Position numbers and translations under genes: made by a program. This document shows positions 35,734 to 38,718 of a stretch of 64,000 nucleotides of DNA, piece by piece. The first letter of the stretch is position 1. Each line of letters starts with the position of its first letter. Under the pieces are notes generated by a model, which was given only the letters and a program-made list of their open reading frames with translations, was not told where the DNA came from and did no database searches. The DNA is taken from contig CALNVZ010003426.1 of NCBI GenBank assembly GCA_940671915.1, positions 38,765,845 to 38,829,844 of the forward strand. Direction: 5' to 3'. The stretch comes from Paracentrotus lividus (taxonomy: Eukaryota > Echinodermata > Echinoidea > Camarodonta > Echinidae).

Positions 35734-36617
35734 AGAGAAAGAAAGTGGAACCAAGAAATGAAAAGAAATAGAGAGAAACATTGTGATGTAAATCAGACAG
35801 ACAGTAGAGAATAGATAGATTGTGGGAATCAAAAGTGAGAACAAGAGATGGGAGAAAGTTTGAAAGAGAGTTGGAGGATTTTGAAGAGAAGACAAATAGC
35901 GAGCTATATGAGACCAGTCACATCAAAATCAGACACAAGTCGCTGAGTAAACTCAGCAAAGGGTGGAGGAAATCAGCAAAATAATTCAAAATGTCTAAAT
36001 TGAGGGAATAACATTTTTTGATTTTCTGAATCTTCAATGTTTCATGTGTACTCTGTAAAAAAAAATTGAGTTATAACAGTAATGGGAAAATATTTAAAAA
36101 TGGATTATATTGCCAATATCTTTGACTTATTTTCTGGCGACTTGTGTCTGATTTTGATGTGATGAGTCACATTTGGTAAATGAGAAAGATGTAGATTAAC
36201 TTCATAAAAATGGTATGAAAGGAGAAAGAAGGAAATATTTCTTTCTGATGCAGATATAAAGAGAGAGAAGAGGAATGCAAGAAAAGAGAAAAAAGAGATG
36301 GAAAAGAAAAAGTGTCAACATCAGTTACAGGAAGAGGTAGGAGAAGGAAGAAAAAAATAAGTGAAAGAAGGGAAATAAAAGAAAGATTTATGTTTGATAT
36401 AAAATAAACTTTTGTTCAAGTTCACAAAGCTATCTTTCTTGCTCTCTTTGTTTCTCAGTTGCGTAAGGAGCTGGAGCAGTTTGATCCATCTTTCTTTGAG
36501 GAGATTGAAGATCTCAAGTTTAACTACAGAGAGGTCGTACAGAGGAATGTGCAATATGAAGAAGAACTCAGGAATCTGGGTCAGCAGTTTGGTATTCAAG
36601 TCAATATACCTCCTTAG
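907..36617 (+). CDS. CEP290: CEP290 (centrosomal protein 290), 3' portion, 37 exons
   Basis: Thirty-seven exons join in phase to give 1930 codons and a TAG stop; every join uses AG/GT sites. The product is coiled coil almost throughout. Blocks shared with vertebrate CEP290, recalled from memory, occur in the same order: MKEILQA, LKAQLDQLTGRNEELR, FAVLRHQQGLLYQEY, NELAAKYRDLLQ, EMKELNERQRAEH, GLRRQFSGA, FEEVTGSLPDPSLP, RDRVINELRMRLP, APTTTMKNMVERLK, ELERTIGLMKKVVERVQ, SWKSIVVTRMYE and FDPSFFEEIEDLKFNY. CEP290 works at centriolar satellites and builds the Y-link region of the ciliary transition zone, gating ciliary entry. Human CEP290 is about 2480 residues, so roughly 550 N-terminal residues lie left of the window. 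The protein ends soon after GIQVNIPP and lacks the acidic tail of vertebrate copies. Identity is near certain; individual exon ends rest on splice consensus and homology only. Confidence 0.97.
1734..1958 (+). CDS. CEP290: CEP290 exon 2 of window
   Basis: Residues 51-125, phase 0-0. Heptad-rich, with the conserved MKEILQALKEQ followed by a glycine/serine linker (GTGGGGSGGG) and a PTLERLCL end matching human IPSLERLV. Acceptor cccatcag, donor TTG|GTAAGTC. The last 36 codons are repeated downstream at 2022-2129. Confidence 0.93.
2022..2129 (+). pseudogene. CEP290: in-frame second copy of exon 2 tail
   Basis: Repeats the last 36 codons of exon 2 and the donor GTAAGTC. Seven bases differ (CTC/CTT, CAG/CAA, CCA/CCT, CCA/CCG, CTG/CTA, TGC/TGT, TTG/CTG) and all are synonymous; the frame is open. 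Upstream is a purine tract with no pyrimidine-rich acceptor, so splicing into it is not obvious. It may be an alternative exon, a recent conversion-corrected duplicate or a haplotype artefact. Confidence 0.75.
2251..2293 (+). pseudogene. third, decayed copy of exon 2 tail
   Basis: Matches the end of exon 2 from GGATGGATCCAGAAG to the donor GTAAGTC, with several substitutions and a short deletion before the donor. It has no acceptor and no usable frame, so it looks like a relic of the same tandem duplication. Confidence 0.7.
2561..2725 (+). CDS. CEP290: CEP290 exon 3 of window
   Basis: Residues 126-180, phase 0-0, containing YLKAQLDQLTGRNEELRREL, almost identical to the human LHLKAQVDQLTGRNEELRQEL block. 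Acceptor ttgtttgcag, donor AAG|GTATGG. Confidence 0.96.
3437..3768. mobile_element. inverted-repeat element carrying a tRNA-like (SINE) segment
   Basis: The outer ends are inverted repeats: AAGACAAGTAAT...GACGGTAGAAACACA on the left and TGTGTTTCTACCGT...ATTACTTGTCTT on the right. Inside, 3531-3605 read on the minus strand looks tRNA-derived, with an A-box-like TGGTCTAGTGGTTA and a B-box-like GTTCGAATCCC. A GGAGCCAGACAGCTGTG segment occurs twice inside. Clade not determined. Confidence 0.65.
3854..4009 (+). CDS. CEP290: CEP290 exon 4 of window
   Basis: Residues 181-232, phase 0-0. LPQGLAVSSAEIIASLNEQL parallels human LPDGIAPSSASIINSQNEYL. Acceptor cctcattag, donor CAG|GTACGT. Confidence 0.95.
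4140..5420. repeat. ATGCCTCCG...GGAGGCAT array, about 125-bp unit
   Basis: Opens with TATGCCTCCGCCACCGAAGG and its inverted partner GGTGCCGGAGGCAT, then runs through about eight diverged units, each with TTCTCGC..AACTTAA, a 'gacggatcaacttcaaactt' segment, 'tgtgcatatgg' and 'aggtcaaaggtcacag'. It closes with CGGAGGCATGCCTTCCGACC. It fills most of intron 4 and can mimic short ORFs on both strands. A decayed relative lies at 7360-7680. Confidence 0.85.
5754..5873 (+). CDS. CEP290: CEP290 exon 5 of window
   Basis: Residues 233-272, phase 0-0. RRFAVLRHQQGLLYQEYQQK matches the human RKFAVIRHQQSLLYKEYLSE block. Acceptor tttatgtacag, donor AAG|GTAGGC. A pure (GAT)n tract lies upstream at 5619-5653. 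Confidence 0.96.
5874..6925 (+). other. intron 5, no recognised element
   Basis: About 1 kb of AT-rich sequence between exons 5 and 6. I see no ORF with coding character, no inverted repeat and no tandem array. Confidence 0.6.
6926..7024 (+). CDS. CEP290: CEP290 exon 6 of window
   Basis: Residues 273-305 (VDGWQRKERSWGEEKQKL...), phase 0-0, in the place of human ETWKTESKTIKEEKRKLEDQ. Acceptor ttattgatcag, donor AAT|GTGAGT. Only 33 codons; supported by phase and by its position in the coiled coil. Confidence 0.9.
7695..7844 (+). CDS. CEP290: CEP290 exon 7 of window
   Basis: Residues 306-355, phase 0-0; RKVTVLRVNEKALTRRFTAC matches human RKITVLQVNEKSLIRQYTTL. Acceptor tattccgtag, donor AAG|GTGAGA. 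The intron begins with a GATGGTGGT-type microsatellite within 20 bases of the donor. Confidence 0.95.
7850..8571 (+). repeat. GAT/GGT microsatellite block with exon 7 echo
   Basis: Two runs of imperfect GAT/GGT triplets (about 7857-8022 and 8109-8571) with a decayed copy of the exon 7 tail between them. Long apparent Asp/Gly or Met/Val ORFs here are products of the triplet repeat, not genes. Confidence 0.9.
8023..8103 (+). pseudogene. echo copy of exon 7 tail
   Basis: Repeats the last 27 codons of exon 7 and the sequence after its donor. An extra G in the G run breaks the frame and one codon changes Leu to Pro. The copy is again followed by a GAT-rich microsatellite, as after the real exon. 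Confidence 0.85.
8587..8667 (+). CDS. CEP290: CEP290 exon 8 of window
   Basis: Residues 356-382 (EANKLRNEMVQMESAITERM...), phase 0-0, parallel to human KNELLSMEAEVCEKIGCLQRFK. Acceptor ttccatcacag, donor AAG|GTATGA. Confidence 0.93.
8668..9260 (+). other. intron 8, no recognised element
   Basis: AT-rich intron of about 590 bases. No repeat, RNA gene or coding segment recognised. Confidence 0.55.
9261..9434 (+). CDS. CEP290: CEP290 exon 9 of window
   Basis: Residues 383-440, phase 0-0; FKVAALQRVLDDSV and FNELAAKYRDLLQTDNQLV match human FKIAALQKVVDNSV and YNELTAKYRDILQKDNMLV. Acceptor tttcattccag, donor GAG|GTGAAA. Confidence 0.96.
9455..9620. repeat. TTTGGTCTAAT-type minisatellite
   Basis: Repeated short phrases around TTGGTCTA, GGTCCATTAT, TTGGTCTAATG and TTTGGTCCAAT, spaced roughly 15-25 bases. 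The same phrase family forms a larger array in intron 26 (26080-26610). Confidence 0.65.
10121..10235 (+). CDS. CEP290: CEP290 exon 10 of window
   Basis: Residues 441-478 plus one base (phase 0-1). LKRELSMEKEKLHTLEQAMQ matches human INKELEITKEKLHTIEQAWE. Acceptor gtttataatcag, donor AAG|GTATGT. Confidence 0.95.
10451..10671. mobile_element. MITE with ACTGTATAAG termini
   Basis: About 220 bp bounded by inverted ends GATATACTGTATAAG and CTTATACAGTATATG, rich in 'TTCGCGA' and 'AAATTCGCG' phrases arranged as inverted repeats. No ORF. A second good copy lies at 15256-15466; fragments occur at 23650-23800, 24815-24975, 31520-31620 and 37900-38100. Confidence 0.75.
10872..11071 (+). CDS. CEP290: CEP290 exon 11 of window
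   Basis: Residues 479-545, phase 1-0. TMEMKELNERQRAEHAVRMQ matches human MLEMKELNERQRAEHCQKMY; it ends ELEQKFAD. Acceptor cttcacacag, donor GAT|GTAAGT. The donor runs directly into a GATGGTGGT repeat. Confidence 0.97.
11072..11508 (+). repeat. GAT microsatellite beginning at the splice donor
   Basis: About 430 bases of mostly GAT triplets, with a pure run near 11255-11320, starting immediately at the exon 11 donor. Apparent poly-Asp, poly-Met and poly-His frames here come from the repeat. Confidence 0.93.
11509..11596 (+). pseudogene. echo copy of exon 11 tail
   Basis: Copies the exon 11 stretch from GTTAGGATGCAGAA to the donor, with substitutions and an inserted base near the end. It is followed again by GATGGTGGTGG. 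Not usable as coding sequence. Confidence 0.85.
12408..12566 (+). CDS. CEP290: CEP290 exon 12 of window
   Basis: Residues 546-598, phase 0-0; LRDELSQCVTKAASDVDKRN matches human LRDELADSVSKAVSDADRQR. Acceptor gaattctag, donor AAG|GTGAGT. A short decayed copy (GATGAACTCTCACAGTATGT...) sits at 12617-12650. Confidence 0.96.
12617..12650 (+). pseudogene. short echo of exon 12
   Basis: About 34 bases resembling the RDELSQCVTKAAS codons of exon 12, with mismatches, in the following intron. Confidence 0.55.
13078..13210 (+). CDS. CEP290: CEP290 exon 13 of window
   Basis: Residues 599-642 plus one base (phase 0-1). SRDKEVQSLRQQLLDIQTQS matches human SRDKEVESLRMQLLDYQAQS. Acceptor ttgctttcag, donor TAG|GTATTT. 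Confidence 0.96.
13211..13738 (+). other. intron 13, no recognised element
   Basis: AT-rich intron with a poly-T stretch near its 3' end. No repeat family or coding segment recognised. Confidence 0.55.
13739..13941 (+). CDS. CEP290: CEP290 exon 14 of window
   Basis: Residues 643-710, phase 1-0. LQVSEGTAVRKLEA and LEKQLDEKAQSLYHCQ match human LQLSEATALGKLES and LEQKLDEKEQALYYAR. Acceptor ctcttttccag, donor CAG|GTAATC. Confidence 0.96.
14007..14097 (+). pseudogene. echo copy of exon 14 tail
   Basis: Aligns with the last 90 bases of exon 14 and its donor (…GAGGTAATCAA) with many substitutions and an in-frame stop. Decayed duplicate. Confidence 0.75.
14432..14545 (+). CDS. CEP290: CEP290 exon 15 of window
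   Basis: Residues 711-748, phase 0-0; GLRRQFSGAVPLEDQEKFSK matches human SLRRQFSGALPLAQQEKFSK. Acceptor tttttatgcag, donor GTT|GTGAGT. Confidence 0.97.
14986..15180 (+). CDS. CEP290: CEP290 exon 16 of window
   Basis: Residues 749-813, phase 0-0; LKHSGLQELMQTLKDSRGAA matches human LKLKGLEELISTLKDTKGAQ. Acceptor tatttccag, donor CAG|GTAGGT. Confidence 0.96.
15256..15466. mobile_element. MITE, second ACTGTAT copy
   Basis: Same family as 10451-10671: AAAACTGTATGCGC... at the left, CACTTATACAGTAAC at the right, with the TTCGCGA-type internal inverted repeats. Diverged, non-coding. Confidence 0.7.
16075..16263 (+). CDS. CEP290: CEP290 exon 17 of window
   Basis: Residues 814-876, phase 0-0; WEQREAELERMIDNLERQQR matches human WDQREVDLERQLDIFDRQQN. 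Acceptor ccttttgcag, donor AAG|GTGAGC. Confidence 0.96.
16264..16847 (+). other. intron 17, homopolymer runs only
   Basis: AT-rich intron with a C run at about 16750-16764 and A runs near 16556. No element or coding segment recognised. Confidence 0.55.
16848..16982 (+). CDS. CEP290: CEP290 exon 18 of window
   Basis: Residues 877-921, phase 0-0; FEEVTGSLPDPSLPVANQLE matches human FEEATGSIPDPSLPLPNQLE. Acceptor tatttttag, donor AAG|GTAAGG. Copied downstream at 17041-17142. Confidence 0.97.
17041..17142 (+). pseudogene. CEP290: open-frame second copy of exon 18
   Basis: Aligns with the last 34 codons of exon 18 and its donor without indels or stops. Of about 12 changed codons, about 8 are synonymous. 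A possible acceptor (CTAACACTGCAG) precedes it, but its phase would not fit exon 17 or 18, so normal inclusion is unlikely. A third fragment is at 17222-17275. Confidence 0.75.
17222..17275 (+). pseudogene. third fragment of exon 18
   Basis: Short diverged match to CTACCG...CAGCTAGAGTACTCTATCA of exon 18. Decayed. Confidence 0.6.
17652..17873 (+). CDS. CEP290: CEP290 exon 19 of window
   Basis: Residues 922-995, phase 0-0; LLARDRVINELRMRLPASSD matches human ILSRDKVINELRLRLPATAE. Acceptor ctcacacag, donor CAG|GTATGT. The last 63 bases plus GTATGTT form a 70-bp unit repeated three times in tandem. Confidence 0.96.
17881..18019 (+). repeat. two extra 70-bp copies of exon 19 tail plus donor
   Basis: Copies at 17881-17943 and 17951-18012, each followed by its own GTATGT donor, in exact register with 17811-17873. 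Copy 2 has two synonymous changes and one Gln-to-His change; copy 3 has lost one base. The 7-base spacer (GTATGTT) makes read-through hit a stop, so only donor choice could use them. Confidence 0.9.
18300..18660 (+). promoter_or_regulatory. promoter-like or solo-LTR-like island in intron 19
   Basis: Much more GC-rich than its surroundings. It contains an octamer ATTTGCAT (18366-18373), inverted CCAAT (18405-18409), CCAAT (18421-18425) and a TATA box TATATATAG (18488-18496) with typical spacing. Downstream are two 37-base direct repeats (18572-18608, 18617-18653; period 45) built on TAGTGAACACTTTTTGCGAG. It could be an LTR, a retroposed promoter or an internal CEP290 promoter. I could not identify terminal TG/CA or a target duplication. 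Confidence 0.5.
18876..18941 (+). CDS. CEP290: CEP290 exon 20 of window
   Basis: Residues 996-1017 (NRIQQKEEALQKYIDLLEQS), phase 0-0, matching human ARLNQKEEVLKKYQRLLEKA. Acceptor ctgttgcag, donor AAG|GTAATT. Confidence 0.95.
19111..19204 (-). mobile_element. tRNA-derived SINE-like segment
   Basis: On the minus strand, GTCGATCGAGCGG (A-box-like) is followed about 50 bases later by GGTTCGAATCCC (B-box). Not a tRNA: no acceptor-stem pairing seen. Confidence 0.5.
19269..19376 (+). CDS. CEP290: CEP290 exon 21 of window
   Basis: Residues 1018-1053, phase 0-0; IHDLQLKLHAQNDLAFNKFK parallels human LHILHHRLELQADSSLNKFK. Acceptor cattttacag, donor ATG|GTATGT. Confidence 0.95.
19615..19690 (+). mobile_element. 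tRNA-like SINE fragment
   Basis: AGGTGAATTGGTAGA resembles an A box and GGTTTGATTCTTG a B box, about 40 bases apart. Fragmentary. Confidence 0.4.
20078..22580 (-). mobile_element. 5'-truncated non-LTR retrotransposon, antisense in intron 21
   Basis: Minus-strand element of about 2.5 kb. After the ORF the 3' end carries ACTAAGGTCTAAGGTAAGGT, the short tandem tail seen in RTE-like elements, and no long poly-A. The 5' end is cut inside the endonuclease domain, as expected for incomplete reverse transcription. It is antisense to CEP290. I favour the RTE side from the 'RGADINSDH' and 'WLGHVLRM' style of protein; a phylogeny is needed to place the clade. Confidence 0.88.
20092..22575 (-). pseudogene. 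endonuclease/reverse transcriptase ORF, N-terminally truncated
   Basis: 827 uninterrupted codons; the frame opens at a TTG, not a real ATG, right after the truncation point. In order: C-terminal third of an APE-type endonuclease ending with the INSDHYLL motif (about residue 90); RT entry motif NNKAPGLDGIHPEML (about 335-350); FVDFKQAFDSVKR (about 465-478); a GVKQGDILSP turn; the catalytic FADD box (about 569-572); and a C-terminal HHRCLRRIL...RRLTWLGHVLRM region typical of invertebrate elements. RT-domain residues look intact, but endonuclease catalytic residues upstream of SDH are missing, so the copy should not move on its own. The lack of stops over 2.4 kb implies a recent insertion. Confidence 0.9.
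22722..22921 (+). CDS. CEP290: CEP290 exon 22 of window
   Basis: Residues 1054-1119 plus two bases (phase 0-2). FARLQELEDLVAQQDNALAA parallels human FIRLAEMEQTVAEQDDSLSS. Acceptor caactttag; donor AAA|GTAAAA is weak but keeps phase with exon 23. Confidence 0.92.
23358..23571 (+). CDS. CEP290: CEP290 exon 23 of window
   Basis: Residues 1120-1191, phase 2-0; SKAPTTTMKNMVERLKNELA matches human SRAPTTTMRNLVERLKSQLA. Acceptor acgtatcag, donor AAG|GTATGT. Confidence 0.97.
23911..23981 (+). pseudogene. echo copy of exon 24 start
   Basis: Just before exon 24, CTTAGCCAGGCATTGTTACAG...CAGGCCTCATATCACC repeats codons 3-28 of exon 24 without a stop. Changes are mixed synonymous and missense. Here the copied part is the exon's 5' portion, unlike most other echoes. 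Confidence 0.8.
24012..24257 (+). CDS. CEP290: CEP290 exon 24 of window
   Basis: Residues 1192-1273, phase 0-0; SLSQALLQLRADMVDTAQQN matches human ALSRALLELRAEMTAAAEER. Acceptor caatttgcag, donor GAG|GTGAGC. Confidence 0.96.
24696..24794 (+). CDS. CEP290: CEP290 exon 25 of window
   Basis: Residues 1274-1306 (DLEKKNRRLNKMESEKDDLG...), phase 0-0. Acceptor ctgataacag, donor CAG|GTAATA. Matches the human ELQKKQKAYNKILREKEEI region in position and character. Confidence 0.92.
24795..25827 (+). other. intron 25, GC-richer core with palindromes
   Basis: Left part holds a MITE fragment of the TTCGCG family (about 24815-24975). Around 25102-25125 is the palindrome CTAAGTTAGGCCTAACTTAG, then a GC-rich stretch (25140-25190). 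No coding segment recognised. Confidence 0.5.
25828..25950 (+). CDS. CEP290: CEP290 exon 26 of window
   Basis: Residues 1307-1347, phase 0-0; ALKRRVRHLEAQ parallels human ELQRKVKKLENQLEGK. Acceptor ttgtttgtag, donor CAG|GTGGGT. Confidence 0.93.
26080..26610. repeat. TTTGGTCTAAT array that turns into its inverse
   Basis: Left half (about 26080-26400) repeats TTTGGTCTAAT-type phrases; right half (about 26440-26610) repeats the reverse complement, ATTAGACCAAATGG and variants. The whole could fold into a long imperfect hairpin. Related to 9455-9620. Confidence 0.75.
26787..26929 (+). CDS. CEP290: CEP290 exon 27 of window
   Basis: Residues 1348-1394 plus two bases (phase 0-2). VAKWEESKRWEKKVESLKAK matches human LIRWEEGKKWQAKIEGIRNK. 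Acceptor tttctgcag, donor TAG|GTGAGT. Confidence 0.96.
26930..27511 (+). other. intron 27, purine-rich stretch only
   Basis: Contains an A/G-rich tract at about 27085-27190 and otherwise AT-rich sequence. Nothing recognised. Confidence 0.5.
27512..27638 (+). CDS. CEP290: CEP290 exon 28 of window
   Basis: Residues 1395-1437, phase 2-0; ADMEELRRKNHRLEEE parallels human EKELEELKKRNLDLENDI. Acceptor catcaccag, donor GAG|GTAGAT. Its tail seeds the array that follows. Confidence 0.94.
27639..28660 (+). repeat. tandem array of exon 28 tail plus donor plus intron start
   Basis: About seven decaying copies of 'GAAGATCTTAGAAGGAAgAA...AGAAGAAGAGGTA' followed by 'TGATTGAATGAATGAATAAA' spacers, at about 27701, 27832, 28028, 28146, 28258, 28380 and 28535. 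The first copy (27701-27770) keeps 24 open codons, with mostly conservative changes and a GTAAAA donor; later ones are broken. Confidence 0.88.
28723..28866 (+). CDS. CEP290: CEP290 exon 29 of window
   Basis: Residues 1438-1485, phase 0-0; SVVQDLQQKNQFLNEKMENL matches human SVVEDLHLQNRYLQEKLHAL. Acceptor tcctgatag, donor ACA|GTAAGA. Confidence 0.96.
29068..29146 (-). mobile_element. tRNA-derived SINE-like segment
   Basis: Minus strand reads TTGGCTCAGTGAATAGAG (A-box-like), then GTCGTGGGTTTGATCC (B-box-like). Surrounding sequence has no second tRNA arm. Likely SINE head. Confidence 0.5.
29497..29772 (+). CDS. CEP290: CEP290 exon 30 of window
   Basis: Residues 1486-1577, phase 0-0. ENLELRFEAEQAKRDVPRLK matches human ENIELKFQLEQANKDLPRLK; the Ser/Lys-rich end (ASTSSSGTTKK) precedes the donor AAG|GTAAGA. 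Acceptor tttcttcag. The tail is copied three more times downstream. Confidence 0.96.
29773..30240 (+). repeat. three decayed copies of exon 30 tail
   Basis: At about 29820-29940, 29990-30090 and 30115-30235, phrases such as GAGAGAAAGAAGAG..GGCAG, TGGGACAACAAAGA and GGTAAGA recur, with GAGA-rich expansion between them. None keeps a useful frame; apparent Arg/Glu/Lys ORFs are repeat-driven. Confidence 0.82.
30538..30699 (+). CDS. CEP290: CEP290 exon 31 of window
   Basis: Residues 1578-1631, phase 0-0; LERTIGLMKKVVERVQQENE matches human LEKTIGLMKKVVEKVQRENE. Acceptor ttatcatctag, donor AAG|GTAATG, running straight into a GAT repeat. Confidence 0.98.
30700..30890 (+). repeat. GAT microsatellite beginning at the splice donor
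   Basis: Almost pure GAT/GGT triplets starting within 12 bases of the exon 31 donor. Confidence 0.93.
30946..31152 (+). CDS. CEP290: CEP290 exon 32 of window
   Basis: Residues 1632-1700, phase 0-0; AENERLRQQLQREVDSGQRL matches human AENERLRKELKKETDAAEKL. Acceptor catcctttag; donor GGG|GTTAGT is slightly unusual but phase-consistent. Confidence 0.95.
31153..31842 (+). other. intron 32, MITE fragment
   Basis: Mostly AT-rich. Around 31520-31620 there are remnants of the TTCGCGA MITE family (GAATTTGGCGAGG, CCGCAAAAG). Nothing else recognised. Confidence 0.45.
31843..31980 (+). CDS. CEP290: CEP290 exon 33 of window
   Basis: Residues 1701-1746, phase 0-0; DSKSWKSIVVTRMYEDKMRG (T instead of A before DSK) matches human DSKSWKSIVVTRMYETKLKE almost exactly. 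Acceptor atccttcag, donor AAG|GTAGGG. A GAT repeat follows. Confidence 0.97.
31995..32335 (+). repeat. GAT microsatellite following exon 33
   Basis: GAT/AAT triplets, including a pure ATG run at about 32174-32247, beginning some 15 bases after the donor. All ORFs over it are artefacts. Confidence 0.93.
32374..33542. mobile_element. piggyBac-like non-autonomous element flanked by TTAA
   Basis: TTAA (32370-32373) then CCCGTTGACG at the left; CTCAACGGG then TTAA (33543-33546) at the right. TTAA duplications with CCC/GGG termini are the hallmark of the piggyBac superfamily. At 1169 bp with no transposase-like ORF it would be non-autonomous. It separates the exon 33 GAT repeat from an exon 33 echo. 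Confidence 0.75.
33545..33608 (+). pseudogene. echo copy of exon 33 tail
   Basis: TGTGACCAGAATGTACTAAG...ATGAGAGGTATGGAGAAAG repeats the VVTRMYEDKMRGMEKDL codons with a stop. It is again followed by GATGATGG-rich sequence. Confidence 0.85.
33906..34075 (+). CDS. CEP290: CEP290 exon 34 of window
   Basis: Residues 1747-1802 plus two bases (phase 0-2). NGVITDMKQLLKDSAHREQM parallels human NQSITDLKQLVKEATEREQK. Acceptor tgtccatcag, donor AAG|GTAGGC. Confidence 0.96.
34475..34577 (+). CDS. CEP290: CEP290 exon 35 of window
   Basis: Residues 1803-1837, phase 2-0; RLTNHRLENEKAELLNELKL matches human RLANHQLDKEKAELIHQIEA. Acceptor ctttatttag, donor CCG|GTAAGT. Confidence 0.96.
34774..34862 (+). pseudogene. 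echo copy of exon 36, upstream
   Basis: TTCAGGATGATAAG...GGAACTACAGACC copies the first 90 bases of exon 36 together with its acceptor and the preceding ATT-rich tract. A TGA and an indel break it. Confidence 0.85.
34976..35098 (+). CDS. CEP290: CEP290 exon 36 of window
   Basis: Residues 1838-1878, phase 0-0 (DDELVERLHNYNAVMEEN...). Acceptor gttgtttcag after an (ATT)n tract, donor AAG|GTGAAT. Matches the DADQLKEKIKDLETQLKMSD region in position. Confidence 0.93.
35099..36458 (+). other. intron 36, purine-rich low complexity
   Basis: GAGA-, AAGA- and A-rich sequence, including a poly-A run of more than 40 bases at about 35687-35731. The phrases GACACAAGTCGC... (35933) and GCGACTTGTGTC (36138) form an inverted pair about 200 bases apart. 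No gene recognised. Confidence 0.5.
36459..36617 (+). CDS. CEP290: CEP290 last exon with stop
   Basis: Residues 1879-1930 and TAG (36615-36617). LRKELEQFDPSFFEEIEDLK matches human LKKELENFDPSFFEEIEDLK; the protein then ends LGQQFGIQVNIPP, without the longer acidic tail of vertebrates. Acceptor tttgtttctcag. Confidence 0.97.
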   Translation: MRKELEQFDPSFFEEIEDLKFNYREVVQRNVQYEEELRNLGQQFGIQVNIPP

Positions 36618-38130
36618 CCAAAAATAAATAGTGACCCTTAGCCAATTTAGTAACCCTTTTGAAATCAGTAGCTACATTTGTATTGTGGAATGGCTAGCCA
36701 TGCATCCGGTAAATTTGCCATGCGTCAGTGATTACCAGCCTCATAGTATTTCTAATATGCATTTGCATGGGCCAATACATATCTTTGCTAAAGTTGATGC
36801 TGGATCCGCTCTTCACTTTTGAAGAAACATGAGTGCAGATAGACTACCATCATTACTACCATGCTACATCTACATGTGAATATTATTATTAGCTATTATT
36901 GCCAATAACTCTGAACACTCAACATTCACATATGCCCTGGCAGGCTAGCATTTATGTATCCGTGTATATAGCAGTTTATTTTTATAAAATAAGGCAATTA
37001 TAAGTGAGTGTCATGATGCCTGGCTGAAATGCTATTCTGATTATATGTAATTGTCTTTCTGAAGTTCTACGTGTTTGACCACATAGGGCCTTCTATTAAA
37101 GGGACGTATAATTGATAAAACATGGGGAATTCACCTTATCTCGGGTGAAATGATAACATTCCAATCAGAGCCTGAGCCGTGTTGCGTAATCTTCAGCGCC
37201 AACCCGTCTGGAGCTAATCCGGTCAATCCTTCATGGCTAGACTAACTAACCAGAAGTCCGAAGTAAATCTAACCTATGTTTTGTTTTTGAAATGTAGTAT
37301 TATACAAATCCTCTCTTTGAATTAATACGAAGAGACCCGTTGAGAGTCTATAAACTAATCCGAAGCTACTGACCCTATTGACTGACTGAGTTCGGTAAAC
37401 TTCGTCATGTTCGTGCTGTCCGAATGTTAACCCCCAGTAGGCCGACCCTTGCGTAAGCCTCACTGTAGATTGTGTATGAGTCAATGGAGCTCAAGAAAAA
37501 CGCGACTTGCGAGGGCCTTTAACCCAACAAATATGTCTCCGTGCAAACTTGTCTTGGTATGGCGACATGCTGTCCAGAAGAAAAATTTACAGATGTCAGC
37601 CATGCTTAGATTAGCTTCCACAGATACGTTAATTATATATAATATGAAGATTTCTATAGTATGTGGTGTTCTGTAAATATATTTACTAAACATGTATCTT
37701 GCTTTGTCACCTACTGAAATGTTTGCCTTGCCTCTGATATCTGTTCAATATTTAATCGACCAATACTATCCATTTATTTAATCTTTATGATACAGACTAC
37801 TCCCATTATACCAAGCACAAATACAACAATCCTGTTTTGAGGCAATTCTCTTTTCCCTATCTAAACAAGAGCATGACGTGTATATGTGGCTGTGTGTTCA
37901 GTATACTGTATTCGCTGTCATTTTCGCGCAATTAATTTTTATTGCAGGTTCTTGAATTCGGGCTGCATTTTAGTAAGCACGCAATAGAATGCACCCAATG
38001 CATGCATTAAAAAAGCATGCTCTTATATTCACACGTTTTTAAATTCACGCCTGCCGATCTTCTGGCGAAATCTGCGAAAATTAATACCGTGAATATTTCC
38101 ACGATTTCAGTAACAAGATTTCTTTGTCTC
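36618..38130 (+). other. probable 3' UTR and flank of CEP290
   Basis: AATAAA occurs at 36623-36628, only 6 bases after the stop, too close for normal cleavage by itself. Other AATAAA candidates lie near 39153, 39187 and 39298. The 3' end cannot be fixed from sequence. 37900-38100 carries a fragment of the TTCGCG MITE family. No coding segment seen. Confidence 0.4.
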
Positions 38131-38138
38131 TCACTTAC

Positions 38139-38718
38139 AAGGGAATCCAACCCAAGGAGAGAATCAACCTTACAGGAAAGGGGAAAATGAGAGGGGCAAT
38201 CTAAAAAAAGGTTCATCAAAATCGGTTATAAAATAAGAGAGTTATGGAAGTTTGAAAAGTCTAGTTGTTCCTTCTATGGGGATCCTCAAATTGGCATCAT
38301 CGGCTTCAAAATGGCCGATCTCATGGACAACTCTCCATTCATTTTGTACACAAATTTTCAGATTTTCCCCATTTTCTTTTGAAATATATCTTACCTCCAT
38401 CTGAGCTCAACATATGTTGTGTGAAATATGTTTTCCCATGACATATTTTGAGCTCAGAAGTAAAGAAGACAAATTTTGAAATAAAATGGGGAAAATCTGA
38501 AAATTTGTGTACAAAGTGAATGAAGAGTTGTCCATGAGATCGGCCATTTTGAAACCGATGATGCCAATTTGAGGATCCCCATAGTAGGAACAACTAGACT
38601 TTTCAAACTTCCATAACTCTCTATTTTATAACCGATTTTGATGAAACTTTTTTTAGATTGCTCCTCTCATTTTCCTCTTTCCTGTAAGGTTGATTCTCTC
38701 CTTGTGTTGGATTCCCCT
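38139..38718. mobile_element. fold-back element, copy 1
   Basis: About 580 bp of almost full-length inverted repeat. Left arm phrases (GGGAATCCAACCCAAGGAGA, AAAATCGGTTATAAAATAAG, ATGGGGATCCTCAAATTGGC) recur reverse-complemented in the right arm, which ends TTGGATTCCCCT + TTAA. The left flank is TTAC, a decayed TTAA. No coding capacity. Confidence 0.9.
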
